In this document: positions 25,571-35,776 of the stretch, one piece after another
Position numbering within the stretch: position 1 is the stretch's first letter
How the letters are laid out: each line of letters starts with the position of its first letter
NCBI GenBank assembly: GCA_965276825.1
Contig: OZ255630.1
Coordinates: 806,001-870,000 of the forward strand
Direction of reading: 5' to 3'
Origin: G965276765 sp965276825
GTDB taxonomy: Bacteria; Actinomycetota; Acidimicrobiia; Acidimicrobiales; Palsa-688
DNA length: 64,000 bases
The notes under the pieces: model-generated
Databases searched by the model: none
Told to the model about the DNA's origin: nothing
What the model saw: the letters and a program-made list of their open reading frames with translations, nothing else
Made by a program: the position numbers and the translations under genes

Positions 25571-26515
25571 CTACGCGGGGATGGTCCCCATGGCGCCGCG
25601 CTGGAAGTCCTCGACGGCCTGGATCAGCTCGGCCCTGGTGTTCATCACGAACGGTCCGTGGTGGGCGACGGGCTCGCCGATCGGTCGGCCACCGAGGACC
25701 AGCACGTCGAGGGTGGGGGAGCGGGACTCCTGGCTGGCGTCGCCGTCGACCTGGATGCTCGCGCCCGAGCCGAGGACGGCCAGCTGACCGGACCGCAGCG
25801 GGCGGCGCTCGGGGCCGACGGTGCCGGCGCCCGCCAGGGCGTAGACCAGCGCGTTGTGGCCGGGGTCCCAGGGCAGGGTCATCCTCGCGCCCGGCTGGAC
25901 GGTGGCGTGGACGAGGGTGATCGGCGTGTAGGTGTCGCCTGGCCCGTGAGCCTGGCCCAGGGCGCCGGCGATGACCCGCACGAGCGCGCCCCCGTCGGGG
26001 GTGGTGAGCAGCGAGACCCGCTCGGCCCTGATGTCCTGGTAGCGCGGCGTGACCATCTTGTCCCTGGACGGGAGGTTGACCCACAGCTGGATGCCGTGGA
26101 ACAGGCCGCCGGACGCGACCAGGTCCTCCGGCGGACGCTCGATGTGGAGGATCCCTCCGCCCGCGGTCATCCACTGGGTGTCGCCGTCGGTGATCAGGCC
26201 GCCGCCGCCGTTGGAGTCACGGTGCGCGAACGTGCCGTCGATCATGTAGGTGACGGTCTCGAAGCCGCGATGGGGGTGCCACGGGGTCCCCTTGGGCTCC
26301 CCCGGCGCGTACTCGACCTCGCCCATCTGGTCCATGTGGATGAACGGGTCGAGGTCGGCGGCGCTCACCCCGGCGAAGGCACGGTGGACGGGGAATCCCT
26401 CACCCTCGAGGCCGGAGGGGGCGGTGGTGAGCGACCGCACGGCGCGGCCGGCCCCGTCGCCGGGTGCGGCCAGACGGGGAAGGGCGAGCACATCGGGCAC
26501 GGTCACAGCAGGCAT
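25571..26515 (-). CDS. Pirin family protein
   Basis: A bicupin of 314 residues. The metal-site histidines are in WHPHRGFETVTYMI and the Glu/His in WMTAGGGILHIERP. The C-terminal cupin includes PWDPGHNALVYALAG. Bacterial pirins have been described as quercetinases or redox-sensing modulators; the role here is unknown. ATG 26515 has AGGAGG 5 nt upstream. It is divergent from the MBL-fold gene. The 99-bp region between them holds two ACCGGT motifs 20 bp apart within an inverted GGTGAC/GTCACC pair. Confidence 0.9.
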   Translation of the reverse strand: MPAVTVPDVLALPRLAAPGDGAGRAVRSLTTAPSGLEGEGFPVHRAFAGVSAADLDPFIHMDQMGEVEYAPGEPKGTPWHPHRGFETVTYMIDGTFAHRDSNGGGGLITDGDTQWMTAGGGILHIERPPEDLVASGGLFHGIQLWVNLPSRDKMVTPRYQDIRAERVSLLTTPDGGALVRVIAGALGQAHGPGDTYTPITLVHATVQPGARMTLPWDPGHNALVYALAGAGTVGPERRPLRSGQLAVLGSGASIQVDGDASQESRSPTLDVLVLGGRPIGEPVAHHGPFVMNTRAELIQAVEDFQRGAMGTIPA

Positions 26516-26601
26516 GGGCCCTCCTCGGGGGCGACCGGTGACGTTCGCGCAACCGGTCACCGCAGGGAACCGGCGCCCCCGGCTCGCTATTCCGCCGTGC
26601 C

Positions 26602-26607
26602 TAACCT
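26602..26607 (+). promoter_or_regulatory. -10 hexamer TAACCT, leaderless start of the MBL hydrolase
   Basis: TAACCT is followed by 7 nt and ATG at 26615, with no ribosome-binding site between. Confidence 0.45.
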
Positions 26608-26614
26608 CGGCACC

Positions 26615-27340
26615 ATGCACGTCTCCGACGACCAGCTGTACTTCCGCCAGCTCCTCGGGGGTCGCGAGTTCGCGGCTGGCGACGGCGTCGCCGCCCAGAT
26701 GGCCAACTTCGCCTACGCCATCGGGGACCGCGCCACCGGCGAGGTGCTGCTGGTCGACCCGGCATGGGACGTCGCCGACCTGGTCGCGGCGGTCAGGGCC
26801 GACGGCATGACACCGGCCGGGGTGCTCGTGACCCACTTCCATGCCGACCACGTCGGCGGCTCGCTCATGGGCCACCAGGTGCAGGGCCTGGCCGAGCTGC
26901 TGGCCGACACCAGCATCCCGGTCCACGCCAACGACCACGAGGTCGACCTGATCCGGCGGGCCACCGGGGTGTCGGCGTCGGAGCTGGTCGGGCACCCGGG
27001 CGGGGCCGAGGTCGTGGTCGGCGACGTGGCGGTCACCCTGCTCCACACGCCGGGGCACACCCCGGGCAGCCAGTGCTTCCTGGTCGACGGCCGGCTGGTG
27101 GCGGGCGACACCCTCTTCCTCGAGGGGTGTGGCCGCACCGACCTGCCGGGGAGCGACCCCGGCGCCATGTACGACAGCCTGCAGCGCCTTGCCACCCTGC
27201 CCGCCTCCACGATGGTGTTCCCCGGTCACGACTACTCGCCGCCGGCGACGTCCGCCGGCCTCGGGGAGCTGACCTCGGCCAACTTCGTGTTCCGGCCGCC
27301 GAGCAAGGCGGCGTGGCTCACGATGTTCGCCGGGGGCTGA
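26615..27340 (+). CDS. MBL-fold metallo-hydrolase (glyoxalase II / persulfide dioxygenase-like)
   Basis: A 241-residue metallo-beta-lactamase fold hydrolase. The dinuclear metal motif is THFHADHVGG (HxHxDH), followed by LLHTPGHTPGSQCF, RLVAGDTLFLEGCGRTDLPG (metal-bridging Asp) and VFPGHDYS (last His). The GCGRTDLPG segment is shared by glyoxalase II-like and persulfide-dioxygenase-like enzymes. The substrate is not determined. It is monocistronic and divergent from pirin. Confidence 0.88.
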   Translation: MHVSDDQLYFRQLLGGREFAAGDGVAAQMANFAYAIGDRATGEVLLVDPAWDVADLVAAVRADGMTPAGVLVTHFHADHVGGSLMGHQVQGLAELLADTSIPVHANDHEVDLIRRATGVSASELVGHPGGAEVVVGDVAVTLLHTPGHTPGSQCFLVDGRLVAGDTLFLEGCGRTDLPGSDPGAMYDSLQRLATLPASTMVFPGHDYSPPATSAGLGELTSANFVFRPPSKAAWLTMFAGG

Positions 27341-27377
27341 GCCGTTCGCGAGGCTCGAGCGCGCTGCGCCGGGTGGC

Positions 27378-27887
27378 TCAGATCCTGATGCCGAGCTCGT
27401 CGAGTCGGCGGCGCATGCCGGGCTCCTCGCGCTCGAACACCCGGGCCAGGGCGCGCACGTCCTCGGCCCTGATGGTGATGACCCGCCCGTTGTAGTCGCC
27501 GCGCTGGATCTGGATCATGCCCACGTAGCGGCGGATCAGGTCCCGCTCGGGCGCCTCGAGCGCTTCGAGCTTGGCCAGGTCGATGGTCACCGGCGCCATC
27601 TCCGCGGTGAGCGGCCCGGACTCGTCTTCCTCCACGGTGAAGCCGGGACCGGCGTTGCGGGGCAGGAGCTGGTCGACGGGCACGGTGTAGAGGGCGGCGA
27701 GGCGCTGGAGGCGCAGCACCGAGATGATCCGCTCGCCCCGTTCGTAGGCGCCGAGGACCGACGCCTTGAACTCGCGCCCCGAGGTGTCCTCGACGGCCTG
27801 GAGGGACAGGCCCTGCTGGCGCCGGATGTTCCGCAGGCGCTGACCGACCTCCTGGGCGTAGGCCGGGCTCATCTCGTCGGTGCTCAT
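27378..27887 (-). CDS. bldD: BldD-like transcriptional regulator with c-di-GMP signature
   Basis: A 169-residue homologue of Streptomyces BldD. The N-terminal XRE-type DNA-binding domain is at about 12-75 (VGQRLRNIRRQQGLSLQAVE, GAYERGERIISV, LAALYTVPVDQLLP). The C-terminal domain (about 100-169) includes RYVGMIQIQRGDYNGRVITI. It carries R129-G-D131, eight residues, then R140-A-E-D143. This is the RxD-X8-RxxD arrangement by which BldD binds a c-di-GMP tetramer. In Streptomyces BldD represses developmental genes. ATG 27887 has GAGGAA just upstream. An inverted pair of BldD-box-like 9-mers lies at 27933-27961, which suggests autoregulation. Confidence 0.9.
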   Translation of the reverse strand: MSTDEMSPAYAQEVGQRLRNIRRQQGLSLQAVEDTSGREFKASVLGAYERGERIISVLRLQRLAALYTVPVDQLLPRNAGPGFTVEEDESGPLTAEMAPVTIDLAKLEALEAPERDLIRRYVGMIQIQRGDYNGRVITIRAEDVRALARVFEREEPGMRRRLDELGIRI

Positions 27888-27932
27888 GGCTTCCTCTCGG
27901 CAACGGAGCGCGGGGATCAAGCACTTTGCCTC

Positions 27933-27961
27933 ACGTAGCGTGGGTGGCACCCACGCTGCGT
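27933..27961. promoter_or_regulatory. Palindromic BldD-box-like operator upstream of bldD
   Basis: Two 9-mers, ACGTAGCGT (27933-27941) and its inverted partner ACGCAGCGT on the minus strand (27961-27953), face each other. The inner 9-bp arms AGCGTGGGT and ACCCACGCT pair perfectly around GGC. Each 9-mer fits the AC-n-C-(A/T)-G-n-GT core of the Streptomyces BldD box, the first with one mismatch. It sits 46-74 bp before the bldD start. Confidence 0.55.
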
Positions 27962-27997
27962 ACCGACGGTTTCGTGTTCTTCGCCCTCGTCCCGCCC

Positions 27998-30164
<2,167 letters not shown>

Positions 30165-30172
30165 GGCCCGAG

Positions 30173-30178
30173 AACCTA
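30173..30178 (-). promoter_or_regulatory. -10 hexamer TAGGTT upstream of the second glgX
   Basis: TAGGTT on the minus strand, then 8 nt, then ATG 30164. This matches the leaderless pattern seen at other genes in the window. Confidence 0.4.
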
Positions 30179-30198
30179 GCTCCCCCCCCGGCCGCCCC

Positions 30199-30280
30199 CT
30201 CTCAGCTTCCCGGACGCCTCCGGCTCTCGGCCCGTTGGACGCCTGCGGCTCTCAGCTTTCCGGACGCCTCCGGCTCTCAG
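30199..30280. repeat. 25-bp tandem repeat (3.3 copies) spanning the antiporter stop codon
   Basis: Units at 30199-30223, 30224-30248 and 30249-30273 (plus strand, starting CTCTC), then a partial copy to 30280. The antiporter TGA (30279-30277) falls in the partial copy; TGA recurs at the equivalent place in units 1 and 3 and is changed in unit 2. Confidence 0.8.
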
Positions 30281-31338
30281 CCCCACCAGAAGCCGGCGGC
30301 GAGCATGACGTACAGCCCGATCAGGGCCACGCCCTCGATCCAGGTGTACTCCCCGTCGAAGACCACACCGATCACCACCACCGTCGAGATGGCCAGGGCG
30401 GCGACGAGCAGCGGCGGGAACACCAAGGTGAGCGGGGTCGGGCCGACCACCGAGCTCAGCAGCACCAGCACCGGCGTCAGCAGCAGGGCCACCTGCAGGG
30501 GGCTCGACAGCGTGGTCGAGAGCGCGTACCCGGGCTTGGCCTTGAGGGCGAAGTTGATCCCGACGGCGTGCTCGACGGCGTTGGAGGCGATGGCCACCAC
30601 CACCAGTCCGGTGAAGGTCTGGTTGAGCCCGAGGCTCCTGGTCGCCGGGACCAGCGCGCCGACGAACCAGTCGGAGACCAGCGCGGCGCCCGCGCTGCCA
30701 ACGACCAGCAGGGCGACGGCGGTGGCGAGCGGCGTCGAGCGCCCCGCGGCGGGCGGGTCGGGCGCGCCGCTGTGGTGGCGGAGGGTGAAGGGGACCGACA
30801 GGGCGTAGACCACGAGCAGCACCCCGGCGCAGATCCCCGACAGGACCGTCTCGTGGGCGGCCGCCGGCGTCGAGAGGTGATCGGCCAGGGTGGGCACGAG
30901 CAGCGCGGCGACGGCGAGGAGCAGCAGGTTGCCGTACAGGCGGGGCTCGGCCCCGTCGAAGCGCTGCGTGCCGTGGCGCAGGCCGCCGGCGACGAAGGCG
31001 CAGCCGAGGACCAGCACCGCGTTGCCGAGGATGGAGCCGATCAGCGCGGCTCGCACCACGCCGACCAGGCCGGCCTGGAGGGCGAAGATCCCGACGAACA
31101 GCTCGGGGAGGTTGCCGAGGGTGGACTGCAGCAGGCCCGTCGCCCCCGACCCGATGTGCTCGCCGACCGCCTCGATGGCCTGACCGACCAGAGCCGCCAG
31201 CGCGGCGAGAGCCAGGCCGGCCACGACGAAGCGGGCCGTCTCGGGCGCGGTGGTGAGCTCGAGGATCCCGGCGGCAGCCGTGAGGGTGACCGAGACGCCG
31301 AGCACCAGCCTCTGGCGGCGGTCGAGCACGAAGGCCAT
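30277..31338 (-). CDS. Ca2+/H+ antiporter, CaCA/CAX family
   Basis: A 353-residue polytopic membrane protein with about eleven hydrophobic segments. It has the two inverted alpha-repeats of the CaCA superfamily: QSTLGNLPELFVGIFALQAG in the first half and AIASNAVEHAVGINFALKAK in the second. The acidic residues in NLPE and NAVEH correspond to the ion-binding glutamates. It probably exports Ca2+ (or another divalent cation) in exchange for protons. ATG 31338 lies 11 nt after TAGGGT. The downstream end carries a 25-bp tandem repeat. Confidence 0.9.
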   Translation of the reverse strand: MAFVLDRRQRLVLGVSVTLTAAAGILELTTAPETARFVVAGLALAALAALVGQAIEAVGEHIGSGATGLLQSTLGNLPELFVGIFALQAGLVGVVRAALIGSILGNAVLVLGCAFVAGGLRHGTQRFDGAEPRLYGNLLLLAVAALLVPTLADHLSTPAAAHETVLSGICAGVLLVVYALSVPFTLRHHSGAPDPPAAGRSTPLATAVALLVVGSAGAALVSDWFVGALVPATRSLGLNQTFTGLVVVAIASNAVEHAVGINFALKAKPGYALSTTLSSPLQVALLLTPVLVLLSSVVGPTPLTLVFPPLLVAALAISTVVVIGVVFDGEYTWIEGVALIGLYVMLAAGFWWG

Positions 31339-31870
31339 GTTGGGCTGCGACCCTAACGCCGGGACCTGCCGGCGGCCCGCCCCCGGCCAGGTGGCAGGCG
31401 GCCGGGGGGCGGACCGGGCGTCCCGAGGGCGAGCGGAAGCCGCTCGGGGTGGGTGCCGGGAAGGGCGATCCCGACACCCAGCATCCTCGTCGCCCAACCG
31501 CGGCGGAACCTGGGAGCAACATGGGAGTTGGCTGAAAACCCCAGCCTGCCTGCCACCGCCCGTGACTTGCCGGTCACCGTGGTGGCCGGTTGCGCTGGCG
31601 CTCCCCGCCCGGGTGCGGAGGCCGGGCGTGTGGCGAGTGGCCGGCCCGACATGGGTCGAGCGAACTTTCGTGTCGTCGGCAGGGGAAGGTGCTCCTGGCC
31701 GACCCGGGTCTGACGAACCTTGGTGTCTCCGTGTCGCTCAGCGCGATCCGGGCACCGAGGTTTCCGGCTCCGGTCGGGCGCAGCCCGCCCGAGCCGTCCC
31801 GCCGGCCGCCGGACCGGGGCTGCGGCGCCGAGCGCACACGGGCCGCCCACCATCCAGGCGGGGCGCGAGC
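31339..31870. other. Intergenic region, no gene recognised
   Basis: These 532 bp lie between the antiporter start and the FKBP stop. Short frames cross it, but none shows family similarity or consistent coding character. No RNA gene was recognised. Confidence 0.5.
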
Positions 31871-32302
31871 TCAGGCCAGGCCGACGAGGTCGATGGCGAA
31901 CACCAAGGTGGCGCCGCCCGGGATGGCCCCGGGGACACCGGCGGCGCCGTAGCCCATGGCCGGGGGGATGACCAGCACACGCCGACCGCCCACGCGCATG
32001 CCGGCGATGCCGTCGGCGAAGCCCGGGATCACCCCGCTCAGGGAGAATGTCGCCGCCCCCCGGCCCCACGACGAGTCGAAGGTCTCGCCGGACTCGAACA
32101 GGGCGCCAATGTAGTTGACCACGACGGTGCCGCCGGGCTCGGCCATGTCCCCGGTGCCGACCACCAGGTCGGATCCGGTCAGGGCCTCAGGTGCCGGACC
32201 CGTCGAGGGGTGGATCACCGGGGCCATGGCCAGGTCGGTGGCGTGGTCGACCTCGGGCAAGATGCCGTTGGCGAAGCGGTCGGGCGACTCGTCGTTGCTC
32301 AC
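31871..32302 (-). CDS. FKBP-type peptidyl-prolyl cis-trans isomerase
   Basis: A 143-residue FKBP. The domain spans about residues 38-143: TVVVNYIGALFESGETFDSS, SLSGVIPGFADGIAGMRVGG and RVLVIPPAMGYGAAGVPG, ending GGATLVFAIDLVGLA. It catalyses proline isomerisation during protein folding. No signal peptide is seen, so it is probably cytoplasmic. GTG 32302 is preferred because TACGGT lies 6 nt upstream. Confidence 0.92.
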   Translation of the reverse strand: MSNDESPDRFANGILPEVDHATDLAMAPVIHPSTGPAPEALTGSDLVVGTGDMAEPGGTVVVNYIGALFESGETFDSSWGRGAATFSLSGVIPGFADGIAGMRVGGRRVLVIPPAMGYGAAGVPGAIPGGATLVFAIDLVGLA

Positions 32303-32308
32303 CCGACG

Positions 32309-32314
32309 ACCGTA
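32309..32314 (-). promoter_or_regulatory. -10 hexamer TACGGT, leaderless start of the FKBP gene
   Basis: TACGGT on the minus strand, then 6 nt, then GTG 32302. Confidence 0.45.
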
Positions 32315-32405
32315 GCCAGCCCGGTCGCCGGCGTGGCCCCGTCGGCCTCCGTGCCGACGGGGGCCCCCGTGCCGGGCCGCCTGCCAGAGGAACAGGGAGA
32401 ACCTT

Positions 32406-32447
32406 TGGAGGGGGCGCCGAGATTCGAACTGGGGTCCAGGGCTTTGC
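32406..32447. repeat. Partial tRNA-Cys duplicate, putative attachment-site scar
   Basis: These 42 bp match 33203-33244 (the 3' half of tRNA-Cys from anticodon to CCA) with three mismatches in the first 40 positions, and similarity ends just after the anticodon. The copy cannot fold properly in the T stem, so it is not a working tRNA. Together with an integrase-like relic just inside the tRNA, it looks like the other end (attL or attR) of an integrated element. Confidence 0.65.
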
Positions 32448-32620
32448 CGCCAGCACGGAGAGTGGTCAGGTGGACCTCTCCGAACGCATACGTGTTGTTC
32501 AGGGGCCTTTACCGCCCCAGCGTGAACGGCCGCCAACGCCGCCGAACGTGAGCCGTTGTGTGGAATCTGTGTGGCCGAGAACCGTTCGCTGTCACCGCTG
32601 CGGGACAGGCTGGAACCACG

Positions 32621-32932
32621 ATGCCCCGCCTGAGCGCCTTCCACGGGATCGTCGTCTAGCTCTACATCCGACCACGGCGTGCCGCACATCTACGTCCTAT
32701 CACGGCGCGGATCGAGCTGTGCTCGACATCTTGTCCGGGGGAGGCGAGCGGGTCGCTTCTCGGGCCGCTCGACGATCCCGCGTATTTCGCTCAGATGGCA
32801 GTCGATCCCGACGCTGGCACCGTCGCGTGGCCTAACGGCCTCGACCTGGCGCCCGAAGTGCTCCACGGCGATCACGAGCCGGAGCACGCGCTCGGGTTCC
32901 GGGACGTCACCGCCGCTCGCCAGACGGCCTGA
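32621..32932 (+). pseudogene. Degraded DUF4160 - DUF2442 gene pair
   Basis: From ATG 32621 the frame reads MPRLSAFHGIVV, then a TAG stop. In shifted frames it continues DHGVPHIYVL and YHGADRAVLDIL, the signature of DUF4160. After another shift, GEASGSLLGPLDDPAYFAQ and AGTVAWPNGLDLAPEVLHG give a DUF2442 C-terminus that ends at 32932. The two families are often adjacent and have been suggested to act as a toxin-antitoxin-like pair, though this is not proven. With at least one in-frame stop and two frame changes in about 300 bp, this copy is dead. Confidence 0.6.
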
Positions 32933-32973
32933 CCAGACCGCTCTCCCGAAACGTTGGGGTTCCCGGCGTTGGG

Positions 32974-33100
32974 GGCGACCTGATCTACCGGCACGCCACC
33001 GCCGAGCGGGACGGCAAGGTGGACCCCTCCCTCGATGCCGAGATCGCCGAGTTCGTGGTCCTGCGCACGGCGACTCCACAGAAGCGTCCCAGTAGTGGGG
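32974..33100 (+). pseudogene. Tyrosine recombinase (integrase) C-terminal relic
   Basis: The frame GDLIYRHATAERDGK, followed by AEIAEFVV, resembles the last helix and tail of actinobacterial phage or ICE integrases, where the catalytic Tyr is in (I/L)-Y-x-H-A-T. Nothing of the rest of the enzyme is present. It lies about 100 bp from the 3' end of tRNA-Cys, the usual position of an integrase gene next to its attachment site. Confidence 0.5.
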
Positions 33101-33202
33101 AATCGGTGTGGAATCCGCCTCCGGACAACGACCTCGGGGCGCCCGACGTGAAATGTTCACGCGGGGCGCCCCGAGGTCGAGCTCGGTGCCGTCAGACACA
33201 GC

Positions 33203-33277
33203 TGGAGGCGGCGCCCAGATTCGAACTGGGGTACAGGGCTTTGCAGGCCCTTGCCTAAACCACTCGGCCACGCCGCC
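33203..33277 (-). tRNA. tRNA-Cys (GCA)
   Basis: A complete cloverleaf of 75 nt with CCA encoded. The acceptor stem is GGCGGCG with CGCCGCC, the discriminator is U, and the anticodon stem is AGGGC with GCCCU around CUGCAAA, giving anticodon GCA (33244-33242). The T arm is CCCAG-TTCGAAT-CTGGG. A TATGCT hexamer lies 17 nt upstream of the 5' end (33300-33295) and may be its -10. A diverged copy of its 3' half lies about 800 bp away at 32406. Confidence 0.95.
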
Positions 33278-33396
33278 CGGCGAAGCGAGAGTCGAGCATA
33301 CTCAGGTACCGCCCCGGGGCCGGCGGCGGCCCGGCTGATCGATTTCCGGGGTCGGCAGACGGCGCCCAGCAGCGTGGACAGTCCGCAAGTCCCGCC

Positions 33397-33448
33397 AGGG
33401 GAGGAGCGCCAGGGGAGGAGCGCCAGGGGAGGAGCGCCAGGGGAGGAG
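33397..33448. repeat. 14-bp tandem repeat (3.7 copies)
   Basis: AGGGGAGGAGCGCC is repeated exactly at 33397, 33411 and 33425, plus 10 bp from 33439. It lies upstream of the basic protein gene, between it and tRNA-Cys. Unlike the other tandem repeats it is not at a stop codon. Confidence 0.85.
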
Positions 33449-33552
33449 AGGGGGCGCCGGCATGGGTAGCCGGCATGGGATACTTGCGGCGAATCGTCGA
33501 ACGCCGGGGCCGCGCCGCACCAGACGGGCGCGCCGGGTGGGAAGGAGCCAGC

Positions 33553-34023
33553 ATGGCCAGGGGCCAGAAGAACAAGGAGCGGGAGGAGGGCGCCACGGCG
33601 CCGGCCGCCCCGAAGCCGGTCACCAAGTCCGACAAGACGCGGGCCGACGCGGCCAAGGCGGACAAGACCGGGCTGCGGGAGCGGGTGAGCCGGCGGATGA
33701 TGTCGGTCGGATTCCTGCGGCGCCGCTACGTGAAGCGGATGCTCAAGTACATCGAGAAGTCCCAGGCCAAGGGCAAGCGCCTCCCGCCCCAGCTCTACGA
33801 CCTCAACCGGTTCCTGTCCCAGGTGCCCAAGGCGCAGCGCGCCGAGCGCCTCGAGGAGGCCATCACCGCCCAGCGCAAGGAGGAGCCGCTCGGCAACCGC
33901 GATCTGCGGCGCGCCTCGGCCAACCAGGGCCGTCAGAGCGGTCGAGGCGGCGGACGTCACCGACCCGGACTGGCCCCGCGCTCGCTCCAGCAGGGACCGA
34001 GGATCCCGAAGAAGCCCCGCTGA
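33553..34023 (+). CDS. Small basic hypothetical protein
   Basis: A 156-residue, strongly basic protein with no recognised domain. The N-terminus is a Lys/Ala-rich, disordered-looking tail (MARGQKNKEREEG, KSDKTRADAAKADKTG). The middle, VSRRMMSVGFLRRRYVKRML, looks amphipathic, and the C-terminus is an Arg/Gly-rich tail. ATG 33553 has GAAGGAG 5 nt upstream; the frame is also open from 33475. The composition suggests a nucleic-acid-associated protein (inference only). Confidence 0.65.
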   Translation: MARGQKNKEREEGATAPAAPKPVTKSDKTRADAAKADKTGLRERVSRRMMSVGFLRRRYVKRMLKYIEKSQAKGKRLPPQLYDLNRFLSQVPKAQRAERLEEAITAQRKEEPLGNRDLRRASANQGRQSGRGGGRHRPGLAPRSLQQGPRIPKKPR

Positions 34024-34102
34024 CGCGCTGCCCGGCGGTCACCGGGGCGTCGGGAGAGGTCATCTAGGATCTGCCCTCCACCGTCGGGAGGTCCTCGGAC
34101 TC

Positions 34103-35776
34103 GTGCACGCCGTTCTCGGCATCAACTGCTTCAGCCACGACACGGCGGCCGCCCTGCTCGTCGACGGCCAACTGGTCGCCTTCGTGGAGGAGGAGCGGCT
34201 CAACCGGGAGGTCCACACCAAGCGGTTCCCCCACCAGGCCATCGCCTCGTGCCTGCGCCAGGGCGGCATCGACATCGCCGACGTCGAGATGGTCGCCTTC
34301 GCCTACCGGCCCCAGGACGACTTCGCCAGGGGAGCGGCCGACGCCATCCGCCGCCGCGCACCCAAGCGCCTCGCCGCCCAGGCCTACGTCGACGCCAGGC
34401 TGGCCTCCAAGGAGCAGCTGTTCCGCCGGGCGTGGCGGTACCGGGGTCCGCTGGTCCACGTCGGCCACCACCTGGCCCACGCGGCCGGGACCTTCTTCTC
34501 CTCCCCGTTCGACGACGCCGCGGTGCTCACCATCGACCGGGGCGGCGACTTCCTGTCGACGACCACCAACGTCGGCCGGGGCGCCCACATCGACGTCCGC
34601 TCCGAGATCCGCAACCCGGACTCGCTCGGCGAGGTCTACACCGCGGTCACCCGGTTTCTCGGGTTCCACCCCAACGACGAGGGCAAGGTCATGGGCCTGG
34701 CGCCCTACGGCAGTCCCAAGTACGTCGACGAGCTCCGCGACCTGATCCGCCTCGAGCCCGGCGGCGGCTTCTCGGTGGACCTCGACTGGTTCGGCTACCA
34801 GAAGGAGGGCTCGCCGGTCTCGGCCCGCTTCCTCGAGCGGTGGGGACCGCCGCGCCAGCCCGAGTCGGAGCTCACCGACCGGGACAAGGACCTGGCCTTC
34901 GCCGTGCAGGACCTCGTCGAGGAGTCGGCCCTGCACGTGGCCCGCAACCTCAGGACGTCGTCGGGCAGCACCAGGCTGTGCCTGTCGGGCGGGGTGGTGC
35001 TCAACTCCGTCATGAACACCAGGATCCTGCAGGAGGCGGGCTTCGACGAGCTGTACATCCAGCCGGCCGCCGGTGACGCCGGCAACGCCCTCGGCGCCGC
35101 CCTGTGGGCGTGGCACGAGCAGCTCGGCCACCCCCGGTCGTGGCAGATGACCCACGCCTTCTACGGCGAGTCCTGGAGCGACGAGGATTGCGCGGTGGCC
35201 CTCCGGCGAGCCGGTGTGGGCTTGTCGCCGGCCGCCAACCCGTCCGAGGAGGCCGCCACCCGCCTCGCCGCCGGCAAGGTCGTGGGTTGGTTCCAGGGCC
35301 GCGCCGAAGCCGGTCCCCGGGCGCTCGGTGCGCGCTCGATCCTCGCCGACCCGCGCCGGGCGGAGATGCGCGACGTGGTCAACGAGCGGGTCAAGCGGCG
35401 CGAGTGGTTCCGCCCGTTCGCGCCGAGCGTCCTCCACGAGCGCGGCGCCGAGTACTTCGACCGCTACCACCCGAGCCCGTTCATGCTCCTCGTGCTCCCG
35501 ATCGCCGAGGACAAGCAGGCGGTCATCCCCGCCACCGCCCATGTAGACGGCACCGGCCGGGTCCAGAGCGTGACCCGGGAGTTCAACCCGGCCTTCTACG
35601 AGGTGATCGAGCGCTTCGGCGCCCTCACCGGTGTCCCGGTCGTGCTCAACACCAGCTTCAACCTGCGGGGCGAGCCCATGGTGCACCGCCCCGGGGAAGC
35701 GGTCACCGACTTCTTGCGCTCGGAGATGGACTCGCTGATCCTCGGCCACTGGGTGGCCGACAAGCCGTCGCGCTGA
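34103..35776 (+). CDS. Carbamoyltransferase, NodU/TobZ (HypF-like) family
   Basis: A 557-residue O-carbamoyltransferase. The N-terminal Kae1/YrdC-like part begins LGINCFSHDTAAALLVDG and has the metal-binding His cluster in HVGHHLAHAAGTFF, then ILTIDRGG-like and GKVMGLAPYGSPKY segments. The C-terminal domain begins VGWFQGRAEAGPRALGARSI. Relatives carbamoylate antibiotics, Nod factors or sugars from carbamoyl phosphate and ATP. No biosynthetic cluster surrounds it, so the acceptor is unknown. GTG 34103 follows a GGGAGG site (34086-34091), and TAGGAT lies at 34065-34070. Confidence 0.9.
   Translation: MHAVLGINCFSHDTAAALLVDGQLVAFVEEERLNREVHTKRFPHQAIASCLRQGGIDIADVEMVAFAYRPQDDFARGAADAIRRRAPKRLAAQAYVDARLASKEQLFRRAWRYRGPLVHVGHHLAHAAGTFFSSPFDDAAVLTIDRGGDFLSTTTNVGRGAHIDVRSEIRNPDSLGEVYTAVTRFLGFHPNDEGKVMGLAPYGSPKYVDELRDLIRLEPGGGFSVDLDWFGYQKEGSPVSARFLERWGPPRQPESELTDRDKDLAFAVQDLVEESALHVARNLRTSSGSTRLCLSGGVVLNSVMNTRILQEAGFDELYIQPAAGDAGNALGAALWAWHEQLGHPRSWQMTHAFYGESWSDEDCAVALRRAGVGLSPAANPSEEAATRLAAGKVVGWFQGRAEAGPRALGARSILADPRRAEMRDVVNERVKRREWFRPFAPSVLHERGAEYFDRYHPSPFMLLVLPIAEDKQAVIPATAHVDGTGRVQSVTREFNPAFYEVIERFGALTGVPVVLNTSFNLRGEPMVHRPGEAVTDFLRSEMDSLILGHWVADKPSR

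Noticed and set aside
26523..26580. Operator between pirin and the MBL hydrolase (two ACCGGT motifs, inverted GGTGAC/GTCACC)
   Set aside because: The motif is short and GC-rich and could arise by chance; no matching regulator is adjacent, so it is mentioned only in the pirin entry.
32406..32447. A second tRNA gene
   Set aside because: Only the 3' half is present, the T stem is mismatched and there is no 5' acceptor or D arm.
32690..33271. 193-codon minus-strand frame covering the tRNA-Cys region
   Set aside because: It runs antisense through tRNA-Cys and the pseudogene relics and shows no family similarity.
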